Source of the DNA: DATMBL01 sp050735975 | Lineage (GTDB): Bacteria; Desulfobacterota; Binatia; UBA9968 | DNA length: 10,372 nucleotides | Direction of reading: 5' to 3' | Assembly: GCA_050735975.1 (NCBI GenBank) | Contig: JBOHVS010000037.1 | Coordinates: 1 to 10,372, forward strand | Part shown: piece by piece, positions 1-5,556 of the stretch | How positions within the stretch are numbered: position 1 is the first letter of the stretch | Layout: every line of letters starts with the position of its first letter | Program-made: the position numbers and the translations under genes | The notes under the pieces: model-generated | Told to the model about the DNA's origin: nothing | The model's database searches: none | What the model saw: only the letters and a program-made list of their open reading frames with translations

Positions 1-28
1 ATGAGTCATCGCCGGCCGAGAATAACAC

Positions 29-35
29 AAGGAGG
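29..35 (+). promoter_or_regulatory. Shine-Dalgarno site of the amidohydrolase gene
   Basis: AAGGAGG lies 10 bases before the ATG at 46. It decides the start against the in-frame ATG at base 1, which has no visible upstream context in this window. Confidence 0.8.
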
Positions 36-45
36 ATACCAATTT

Positions 46-903
46 ATGGCTTCGGATATCGTCGCAATCGACGTGCACATTCACCTTTCCGATGAAACGA
101 CACAGAAGGCGAAAGGATCCCGCACCGCACAGATGGCCAAGTACTTCGGCCGCGAGAGACCGCCGGTCTCTATTGACGAGCTGGCCGATCAATATCGCGC
201 GCGCAAAATGATGGCCGTTTTGATGAACACACGAGATGAGACCGTAACCGGCTTGGCTCCGGTGCCGAACGATCATGTCGCCGGCGCAGTCAAAAAACAT
301 CCCGACGTGTTCTTGGCTTTCGGCGCCATCGATCCCTGGACCGGCAAGCTCGCATTGGACGAGATCCGTCGCTGCAAGGATTTGGGATTGCATGGCATGG
401 GTGAGCTCAATCCCGCGCGCCAACACTTTTTCGCCAACGATGTTCGCTTCTATCCCCTTTGGGAAGAATGCGCCAAGCTGGGAATGCCGATCTTGTTTCA
501 CGGCGGTATGGCGGCCGCCGGAGCTGGGACTCCAGGCGGCATGGGCATCAAACTGAAATACAGCCAGCCGATTTATCTTGACGAGGTCGCCGCCGATTTT
601 CCGGAATTGAAGATTATCAGCGCGCATCCTACCTGGCCCTGGACCGCCGAAAGCTTGGCCATCGCGCGCCACAAGGCCAACTATTTCATCGACCTTTCAG
701 GCTGGGCGCCCAAGTACTTCCCCGCCGAGCTGCTTCACAACATCAACACGTTGCTCCAGGACAAAGCGATGTTCGGCTCGGACTGGCCGGCCATCGGCGT
801 CGAGCGCTGGCTCGAAGAATTTCAGCAATGCAACGTCAAGCCGGAAGTGCGCAAAAAGATTATGCTCGATAACGCAGTGAAATTCTTCGGCTTGTCGCTT
901 TAG
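46..903 (+). CDS. Amidohydrolase family 2 (ACMSD-like) metal-dependent hydrolase
   Basis: A 285-residue TIM-barrel amidohydrolase of the amidohydrolase-2 / ACMSD-like group, probably a cytoplasmic hydrolase or decarboxylase acting on a carboxylated substrate that I cannot name. Seen: an N-terminal HxH metal motif (H11, H13), a barrel-strand His in the ILFHGG stretch (H152), the SAHP His (H194) and the late GSDWP Asp (D246). This is the complete five-ligand set of the superfamily in the usual order, and the length is normal. The frame is open from base 1, but the ATG at 46 is preferred: it follows a strong AAGGAGG at 29-35 with a 10-base spacer, and the extra 15 residues upstream (rich in Arg and Gly) precede the conserved start. 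Downstream, after a repeat-containing gap of 120 bases, lies a carboxyltransferase on the same strand. A shared catabolic role is possible but unproven. Family assignment is solid; the substrate is unknown. Confidence 0.9.
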   Translation: MASDIVAIDVHIHLSDETTQKAKGSRTAQMAKYFGRERPPVSIDELADQYRARKMMAVLMNTRDETVTGLAPVPNDHVAGAVKKHPDVFLAFGAIDPWTGKLALDEIRRCKDLGLHGMGELNPARQHFFANDVRFYPLWEECAKLGMPILFHGGMAAAGAGTPGGMGIKLKYSQPIYLDEVAADFPELKIISAHPTWPWTAESLAIARHKANYFIDLSGWAPKYFPAELLHNINTLLQDKAMFGSDWPAIGVERWLEEFQQCNVKPEVRKKIMLDNAVKFFGLSL

Positions 904-923
904 AGTAGTAGTGAATACGGGAT

Positions 924-987
924 TTACCACGAAGGACACGAAGAGCACGAAGGGGTTATAAAAAAATCTTCGTGTCTTTCGTGGTAA
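924..987. repeat. Long inverted repeat with internal 9-base tandem repeats
   Basis: The left arm 924-943 pairs with the right arm 968-987 over 20 positions. The single mismatch (G934 against T977) becomes a G-U pair in RNA. The loop is about 24 bases. The left arm and loop also contain three consecutive 9-base units beginning CACGAAG (928-936, 937-945, 946-954). It sits between the amidohydrolase stop and the carboxyltransferase start and has no trailing T tract, so it looks more like a dispersed REP-type intergenic repeat than a classical terminator, although a transcript through it would fold strongly. Confidence 0.8.
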
Positions 988-1008
988 GTTTCATTGGTCT
1001 ATGGCATC

Positions 1009-1014
1009 GGAGGG
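1009..1014 (+). promoter_or_regulatory. Shine-Dalgarno site of the carboxyltransferase gene
   Basis: GGAGGG lies 9 bases before the GTG at 1024. It favours that start over the upstream in-frame TTG at 994, which would lie just beyond the inverted repeat and has no comparable site. Confidence 0.75.
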
Positions 1015-1023
1015 TTTTCACGA

Positions 1024-2493
1024 GTGACTGACGAAGGGATCAAATTCGTAGACACGACGATTCGCGACGGCCATCAGAGCCTGTGGGCCGAAAATATGAC
1101 CACCGGCATGATGCTTCCAATCGCGGAGCGCCTGGATCGGGCAGGCTTTGACGCCATCGAGCTCATCTCCAGCTCTCATCTGAAGAAATGCGTCCGCGAG
1201 CTCAAAGAGGATCCGTGGGCGCGCGTCAAGTTGATGAGCGAACGAATCAGCCGCACGCCGCTACGCTTGAACGCCGGCAGGTTCAGCGCTTTCGACATCA
1301 CGCCCAGGTCGATGTACCGGCTGTTTATGGAACGGATGGCCGCCAACGGCATTCGCGAGGCGCGCATCTCCGAAGAGTGGAACGAGCTTGATGGTTGGAA
1401 GTGGAAAACGCAGGTCGCCCGGGACGTAGGCATCAATCCCGTCATCAACCTGATCTATTCCGTTTCACCGAAGCATACCGACGAGTACTTCGCCCGCAGA
1501 ACCCGCGACGCCGCATCGCTTAAAGTGAACCGGCTCTGCCTTAAAGATCCCGGCGGACTTCTCACGCCCGAGCGCGTGCGCACCCTCGTGCCGATTATTT
1601 TTAAAAACGCCAAAGGTATTCCGGTCGAGCTTCACACCCACTGTACGACGGGACTCGGGCCGCTGTGCTGTCTCGAAGCGGTCAAACTGGGAATCAAGAT
1701 CGTCAACACCGCTTTACCGCCACTGGCGGACGGGTCGTCCAATCCGTCCCTGTTCAACGTCGCAAAAAACCTGCGCGCGCTCGGGTATCACACACTGATC
1801 GATGAAGAGCTGCTGAGACCGGTTTCGGATCATTTCACTTTTATCGCCAAACGCGAAGGCTTTCCGATCGGCGCGCCGGTGGAATACGATTATTCGCAAT
1901 ACCAGCACCAGGTGCCCGGGGGAATGATTTCGAACCTGCGCTTCCAACTGCGCAAGGTCGGCATGGAGCATAAGATCGACCAGGCGCTCGAAGAAACCAT
2001 GCGGGTGCGGGCCGAGCTCGGTTATCCGATCATGGTGACGCCGCTCTCCCAATTCGTCGGCAGCCAGGCCGCTATCAATGTTATTGTCGGCGAGCGCTAT
2101 AAAGAAGTAACCGATCAGATCATTCAGTACGCTCTCGGCTATTGGGGTCGCGAAGGAGCGGAGTTGATGGACTCCGCCGTGAGCGCGAAAATCCTCGACC
2201 GTCCGCGCGCCAAAGAATGGGCGGAACGCCAGCCTCCCGAACCCACGGTTCAGGAATTACGGAAGAAAATGAACGCCGAAAATGTTTCGGACGAAGACTT
2301 TCTGCTTCGGTGGAATCTGAACGTAGACGAGATCGAAGAGATGCGGGCAGCCGGCGCGCCCAAAGAATACCTCACCGCGCGCAAACCGATCGTCACGCTA
2401 CTCGATGAGCTGAGCAGGCGCTCGGAGTACCGCCAGATCGTGGTGCAGAAGGGTGACATGGTCATCTCGCTGCATAGGGGCGCATCGGTGTAA
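1024..2493 (+). CDS. Biotin-domain-less carboxyltransferase (pyruvate carboxylase B / oxaloacetate decarboxylase alpha type)
   Basis: A 489-residue DRE-TIM metallolyase in the pyruvate/oxaloacetate carboxyltransferase group, which moves CO2 between carboxybiotin and a keto-acid. Seen from the GTG start: DTTIRDGHQS (metal Asp D10), the LKDPGGLL segment carrying the expected carbamylated Lys (K174), HTHCTTG (metal His H204 and H206), the HQVPGGMISNL signature (295-305) and VTPLSQFVGSQA (T339), which in the family corresponds to the active-site Thr region. The conserved carboxyltransferase region continues to about residue 375, followed by a helical charged tail. No biotinyl domain with an AMKM-type Lys is present, so a separate carrier protein would be needed, and none is encoded in this window. 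The canonical DAHQS is DGHQS here, and MAGLL is PGGLL, suggesting a divergent subgroup. The natural acceptor is not readable from sequence: pyruvate, oxaloacetate or a related keto-acid are options. Confidence 0.85.
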   Translation: MTDEGIKFVDTTIRDGHQSLWAENMTTGMMLPIAERLDRAGFDAIELISSSHLKKCVRELKEDPWARVKLMSERISRTPLRLNAGRFSAFDITPRSMYRLFMERMAANGIREARISEEWNELDGWKWKTQVARDVGINPVINLIYSVSPKHTDEYFARRTRDAASLKVNRLCLKDPGGLLTPERVRTLVPIIFKNAKGIPVELHTHCTTGLGPLCCLEAVKLGIKIVNTALPPLADGSSNPSLFNVAKNLRALGYHTLIDEELLRPVSDHFTFIAKREGFPIGAPVEYDYSQYQHQVPGGMISNLRFQLRKVGMEHKIDQALEETMRVRAELGYPIMVTPLSQFVGSQAAINVIVGERYKEVTDQIIQYALGYWGREGAELMDSAVSAKILDRPRAKEWAERQPPEPTVQELRKKMNAENVSDEDFLLRWNLNVDEIEEMRAAGAPKEYLTARKPIVTLLDELSRRSEYRQIVVQKGDMVISLHRGASV

Positions 2494-2507
2494 TTTTACG
2501 GTTTGTA

Positions 2508-2530
2508 GGGGCGAGGGGGCCCTCGCCCCC
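2508..2530. repeat. GC-rich hairpin repeat after the carboxyltransferase gene
   Basis: GGGGCGAGGG (2508-2517) and CCCTCGCCCC (2520-2529) are perfect 10-base arms separated by two G residues, starting 15 bases past the TAA stop. The very stable stem could slow RNA polymerase, but no T tract follows. The unit resembles a dispersed intergenic repeat: its right half (CCTCGCCCCCAG, 2521-2532) recurs exactly at 4415-4426 inside another gene. It is followed at once by a 10-base palindrome GCGCATGCGC (2533-2542). Confidence 0.7.
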
Positions 2531-2564
2531 AGGCGCATGCGCATCCGCCCCCGTCAATGAACCC

Positions 2565-2930
2565 ATGGAACGATTCTTTTTCGCCGCCGGATCGATCTCC
2601 GCGTTTCTTGCCGTCGCTTTAGGCGCTTTTGCCGCGCATGGCCTTAAAGCCCGACTCACACCCGACATGCTCGACATCTTCGAGGTCGGCGTGCGTTATC
2701 ATATGTATCACTCATTCGGGCTCTTAGCCGTTTCCTGGGCGGCGGCACATTGGCCGCAGAGCACCGCCAATACGGCCGGCTGGTTCTTTCTAGCCGGCAT
2801 CATCATATTTTCCGGCAGCCTGTATGTGCTTAGCATCAGCGGCGTTCGCTGGCTCGGCGCGATCACACCGTTAGGAGGAGTCGCGTTTCTCATAGGTTGG
2901 CTCCTCCTCGCCTGGGCCGCCTGGCGTTAG
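2565..2930 (+). CDS. DUF423 family small integral membrane protein
   Basis: A 121-residue inner-membrane protein of the DUF423 (YgdD-like) family, whose role is not established. Seen: about four hydrophobic helices (roughly residues 4-24, 46-63, 70-91 and 97-120) and the family signatures GAFAAHGL (20-27), YHMYHS (45-50), FSGSLY (82-87) and WLGAITPLGGVAFLIGW (96-112). Length matches the family's usual 120-130 residues, so it is intact. The ATG at 2565 is the only sensible start, although no good ribosome site precedes it; the upstream 70 bases are occupied by the GC-rich hairpin repeat. It stands alone between repeat-bearing gaps, so its context gives no functional clue. Confidence 0.9.
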   Translation: MERFFFAAGSISAFLAVALGAFAAHGLKARLTPDMLDIFEVGVRYHMYHSFGLLAVSWAAAHWPQSTANTAGWFFLAGIIIFSGSLYVLSISGVRWLGAITPLGGVAFLIGWLLLAWAAWR

Positions 2931-2942
2931 ACATAGGCCGTT

Positions 2943-2964
2943 GTGCTTCGACTAAGCTCAGCAC
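2943..2964. repeat. Short interrupted palindrome (GTGCT...AGCAC)
   Basis: GTGCT (2943-2947) and AGCAC (2960-2964) flank a segment that itself contains GCTTC and AAGCTC, so alternative small stems are possible. The wording of the segment matches a repeat type I recognise as scattered between genes in many environmental bacterial genomes. It lies 12 bases after the DUF423 stop and about 85 bases before alanine dehydrogenase. Confidence 0.6.
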
Positions 2965-3013
2965 GAACGGAAATGATTGTACTCCAATGCCCCTCTTCTC
3001 CGTTTCTCTCGCG

Positions 3014-3042
3014 TTGACTCGCCAGACACCTTAAAGTACTTT
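3014..3042 (+). promoter_or_regulatory. Possible sigma-70-type promoter for the alanine dehydrogenase gene
   Basis: TTGACT at 3014-3019 (five of six consensus bases) and TACTTT at 3037-3042 (three of six) are separated by 17 bases. If real, transcription would begin around the ATG at 3049, giving a nearly leaderless message. That would fit the lack of any Shine-Dalgarno sequence there. The -10 match is weak. Confidence 0.25.
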
Positions 3043-3048
3043 GACTTC

Positions 3049-4167
3049 ATGGTCGTCGGCGTTCCCAAAGAAATCAAAGAAGAGGAAAATCGCGTCGCGG
3101 TGACTCCCACCGGCGTTTCCGGTTTTGTTTCTCGTGGCCACAAAGTTGTGATTCAAAAGGGAGCCGGCGCGGGGAGCGGCCTCGCCGATCGCGCCTATGA
3201 AGCAGCGGGCGCAGCCCTGGTCGATTCGGCGGAAGAAGTCTGGAGGCGCGCCGACCTGATCATGAAGGTCAAGGAGCCGCACCCATCAGAGTTCGCTCTT
3301 CTCCGGAACGGCCTCATCCTCTTCACCTACCTGCACCTTGCCGCCAGTGAGACAGTAACCCGCGCGCTTCTTGACCGTAAGGTCATTGCAATCGGCTATG
3401 AAACGATCCAACTCGAGGATAGCTCATTGCCGCTTCTCACGCCGATGAGCGAAATTGCCGGAAGGCTTGCGATGCAGGTTGGTGCCTGGTGTCTACAAGC
3501 GGAGAATGGCGGCCGCGGGATTCTTCTCAGTGGAGCTTCCGGCGTGAGACCGGGCAAAGTGGTCATTCTCGGAGCCGGCATTTCGGGTTCCGCGGCCTGC
3601 CAGATCGCGAGCGGCATGGGAGCCTACGTGAGCATTCTCGATATCAACCCATCAAAGCTTCGATACATCCACGATATCTTGCAAGGCCACGTAACGACGC
3701 TCATGTCGAATCGCGCCAATGTCGAGGAAGAAGTCGTCGACGCGGATTTGGTGATCGGTTCAGTTCTGATTCCCGGCGCCAAAGCGCCCAAGCTCCTCCC
3801 GAGAAATCTCGTAAAGCTGATGAAGTCCGGCGCCGCTATTGTGGACATCTCAATCGATCAAGGCGGCTCCGCGGAAACTTCCCGTCCGACGACCCATTTC
3901 AATCCGATCTACGTCGAAGAAGGAGTCGTTCATTACTGCGTCACCAATATGCCGGCCATCGTGCCCAACACATCGACGTACGCGTTGACGAATGCGACGC
4001 TATCGTACGGTCTGGAAATCGCCAATCGCGGGATCCCACAGGCTCTCGGCCGCAACGCCGCGCTCGCGCGCGGCCTCAACACTTACGACGGCAAAGTCAC
4101 TCATGCGGGAGTGGCTGCCGCTTTTAATCTACCGGTGACGGCTATCGAGGAGGTGATTCGCGCATGA
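3049..4167 (+). CDS. ald: Alanine dehydrogenase
   Basis: NAD-dependent alanine dehydrogenase, interconverting L-alanine with pyruvate and ammonia in the cytoplasm. From the ATG at 3049 the protein is 372 residues, the standard length, and key residues fall on the numbering known from characterised enzymes: R15 and K75 (substrate binding), H96 and D270 (catalysis), a Rossmann GAGISG loop at 175-180, and D198 at the end of the second strand, which indicates NAD rather than NADP. The family segment HYCVTNMPAIVPNTSTYALT is present near residues 308-327. The frame is open further upstream to 2977, but the extra 24 residues are not part of the family and the ATG at 3049 matches the conserved MVVGVPKE start. 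The gene ends in an ATGA overlap with the DHH phosphoesterase gene, so the two are probably co-translated. Confidence 0.97.
   Translation: MVVGVPKEIKEEENRVAVTPTGVSGFVSRGHKVVIQKGAGAGSGLADRAYEAAGAALVDSAEEVWRRADLIMKVKEPHPSEFALLRNGLILFTYLHLAASETVTRALLDRKVIAIGYETIQLEDSSLPLLTPMSEIAGRLAMQVGAWCLQAENGGRGILLSGASGVRPGKVVILGAGISGSAACQIASGMGAYVSILDINPSKLRYIHDILQGHVTTLMSNRANVEEEVVDADLVIGSVLIPGAKAPKLLPRNLVKLMKSGAAIVDISIDQGGSAETSRPTTHFNPIYVEEGVVHYCVTNMPAIVPNTSTYALTNATLSYGLEIANRGIPQALGRNAALARGLNTYDGKVTHAGVAAAFNLPVTAIEEVIRA
4147..4156 (+). promoter_or_regulatory. Strong Shine-Dalgarno site inside the end of ald
   Basis: GAGGAGGTGA includes a full match to the complement of the 16S rRNA 3' tail and lies 7 bases before the ATG at 4164. 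It fixes the start of the DHH gene and supports translational coupling with ald, whose last codons contain it. Confidence 0.85.
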
Positions 4168-5099
4168 GATTGGTCACGCGAGCGGATTTTGACGGGCTCG
4201 TTTGCGGCGCGCTGATCACCAAGTTCGAAAACATCGACGCCTATTTGTTCGTAGAACCCAAGTTCATGCAAGATGGTCTGGTCGAGATTCGCGGCGGCGA
4301 TATCATCGCCAATCTCCCCTATCATCCGAACTGCACGTTGTGGTTCGACCATCATATCACCAACACGACACCGGATTTTCCAACACCCATAATACCCGGC
4401 AGGGGAGGCTTTCGCCTCGCCCCCAGCGCAGCTCGCGTCGTTTGCGAATACTACGCGGAGACATCCAAAGAAAGTGATGCCGAGGGTAGCGCGCGACTGG
4501 CTTTCTTGAATACTGACAGAATGATCTACCTTCTCAAAGAAACCGACAAAATCGACGCGGGAAAACTCACCAGAGAAGACGTCTTGAATCCGCAAGGCTA
4601 CGTCTTGATCTCCATGACCACCGACGGCCGGCACGCCGGGGACGAACCTTATTGGCTACGTGTTATAGAGCTGCTGCGAGAGGAATCTTTAGAGGTTACG
4701 CTTGATGATCCTGAAGTAAAACGCCGCTGTCGGATGATTGTCGATGAACAAGAGAAGCTCCGCGCCATCCTTCTCGAACGCACTACCATGAACAGCAACG
4801 TCATCTACGTCGATTTGCGCGGCATCAAGGATATACCGGACGGTAATCGATTTCTTATTTTTACGCTATTTCCGGAAGGCAACATTCAGGTGAAAGTCGC
4901 GGAGGACCCGCAACGCGAAAACACGACGGCCATTTCGGTTGGCTACAACATCTTTAACGCCACGTCCAACGTCAATGTCGGCGAGCTGCTACGCAATTAC
5001 GGCGGGGGCGGTCACAAGGTGGTCGGCTCCTGCCGCGTGCCAAACGCTCAGGCCGAACAGGCGATCCGGGAGATCGTCGCCGCGGTCCGAGAGCCATGA
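4164..5099 (+). CDS. DHH/DHHA1 family phosphoesterase (exopolyphosphatase-like)
   Basis: A 311-residue phosphoesterase of the DHH superfamily (nanoRNase, c-di-NMP phosphodiesterase, RecJ and exopolyphosphatase relatives), which cleave phosphoester or phosphoanhydride bonds with Mn2+ in the cytoplasm. Seen: motif I as TRADFDG (residues 5-11; D8 and D10), the name-giving DHH at 62-64, and a C-terminal DHHA1 domain ending in YGGGGHKVVGSC (279-290), the usual substrate-binding GGGH loop. Motif I normally starts with His; here that position is Arg6, so the active site is not fully canonical. The stretch around residues 75-90, rich in Pro and Gly, is partly encoded by a hairpin-forming repeat-like DNA segment (4402-4426). 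The start overlaps the ald stop codon. The substrate could be short nucleotides, a cyclic dinucleotide product or polyphosphate; sequence alone does not decide. Confidence 0.88.
   Translation: MRLVTRADFDGLVCGALITKFENIDAYLFVEPKFMQDGLVEIRGGDIIANLPYHPNCTLWFDHHITNTTPDFPTPIIPGRGGFRLAPSAARVVCEYYAETSKESDAEGSARLAFLNTDRMIYLLKETDKIDAGKLTREDVLNPQGYVLISMTTDGRHAGDEPYWLRVIELLREESLEVTLDDPEVKRRCRMIVDEQEKLRAILLERTTMNSNVIYVDLRGIKDIPDGNRFLIFTLFPEGNIQVKVAEDPQRENTTAISVGYNIFNATSNVNVGELLRNYGGGGHKVVGSCRVPNAQAEQAIREIVAAVREP
4402..4426. repeat. Repeat-like hairpin within the DHH gene
   Basis: GGGGAGGC (4402-4409) pairs with GCCT-CG-CCCC (4414-4423) around a TTTC loop, with a two-base bulge. Its right side and the following bases, CCTCGCCCCCAG (4415-4426), are identical over 12 bases to 2521-2532 in the hairpin repeat after the carboxyltransferase gene. 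It is read in frame and leaves the gene open. Confidence 0.45.
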
Positions 5100-5112
5100 A
5101 TCCAAAGAGCAA

Positions 5113-5143
5113 GGAGCATGGAGCACGGAGCATAGAGTGCTCC
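5113..5143. repeat. Tandem GGAGCAT/C heptamers with an inverted repeat
   Basis: Three head-to-tail 7-base units, GGAGCAT (5113-5119), GGAGCAC (5120-5126) and GGAGCAT (5127-5133), lie in the 66-base gap between the DHH and cupin genes. The middle unit is also an inverted repeat of GTGCTCC (5137-5143), giving a 7-bp stem with a 10-base loop. No T tract follows. Confidence 0.7.
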
Positions 5144-5165
5144 CCGTAATGCCTAATGTTAAGGT

Positions 5166-5498
5166 ATGAAGACCATTAAAATCCAACGGGCTCTCAAAGG
5201 ACTTCGCAAACTTAACGAAGAAATCCGCTACAAGAATTGTTTCGACGAAAAAACATTCACGACGGGATTCATCGCTTTCCGGCCGGGCAAACACTCGGAT
5301 GCAAAACAAATCAATCACGACGATAAGGACGTCGTTTGTCAAGTCTTAAAGGGACGCGGGCGACTGCGTGCAAACGGCCGGCGTATCCCGCTCGAACCCG
5401 GAATCATCTGCCATATTCCCAAAGGAACACCGCATGATTTTGCCGCCGGAAAGACCGGCGAGCTGGTTTTATTCTACTCGTTGATCAAAACAGGATAG
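5166..5498 (+). CDS. Small single-domain cupin protein
   Basis: A 110-residue protein of the cupin-2 type, a single small beta-barrel expected to be cytoplasmic. Cupin motif 2 is perfect: G79, P85, G87 and H90 in the segment EPGIICHIPKGTPH. Motif 1 is degenerate: it aligns as INHDDKD (residues 49-55), where the usual first His is Ile49, the second His is H51 and the usual Glu is Asp55. A metal site may therefore have fewer or altered ligands. The ATG at 5166 is the only possible start in this frame, since a TAA is in frame six bases upstream. The ribosome site is poor (AAGG ends one base before the ATG). It follows the DHH gene on the same strand and may be read through from it. Function is unknown; small cupins include isomerases, sugar-binding proteins and sensors. 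Confidence 0.85.
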   Translation: MKTIKIQRALKGLRKLNEEIRYKNCFDEKTFTTGFIAFRPGKHSDAKQINHDDKDVVCQVLKGRGRLRANGRRIPLEPGIICHIPKGTPHDFAAGKTGELVLFYSLIKTG

Positions 5499-5513
5499 GC
5501 GAAATGTCCTCCA

Positions 5514-5540
5514 TTCAACCGCGGGTTGGCACGGTTTGAA
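5514..5540. terminator. Possible bidirectional terminator or hairpin between convergent genes
   Basis: The 58-base gap between the cupin gene and the opposing lipoprotein gene holds TTCAACCG (5514-5521) and CGGTTTGAA (5532-5540), complementary apart from a one-base bulge. A competing perfect stem is CAACC/GGTTG (5516-5520 with 5524-5528). Neither is followed by a clear T run, so termination is inferred mainly from position between converging genes. Confidence 0.35.
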
Positions 5541-5556
5541 CGGCCGGAACCTTGTA

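Noticed and set aside
1..45. ATG at base 1 as the amidohydrolase start
   Set aside because: The ATG at 46 has a strong ribosome site whose bases would otherwise be coding, and the family begins near the HxH motif shortly after residue 46's codon.
904..987. CRISPR-like array suggested by repeated CACGAAG units
   Set aside because: The units are 9 bases, contiguous and without spacers, and there are no cas genes.
994..1023. TTG at 994 as the start of the carboxyltransferase
   Set aside because: No ribosome site precedes it, it adjoins the inverted repeat, and the GTG at 1024 has GGAGGG at a good distance.
3489..4127. Plus-strand open frame of 212 codons
   Set aside because: It is an alternative frame within ald, extremely Arg/Ser-rich, with the ald frame carrying all catalytic residues.
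4101..4634. Minus-strand open frame of 177 codons
   Set aside because: It is antisense across the ald/DHH junction, both of which are well-supported genes; no recognisable motif.
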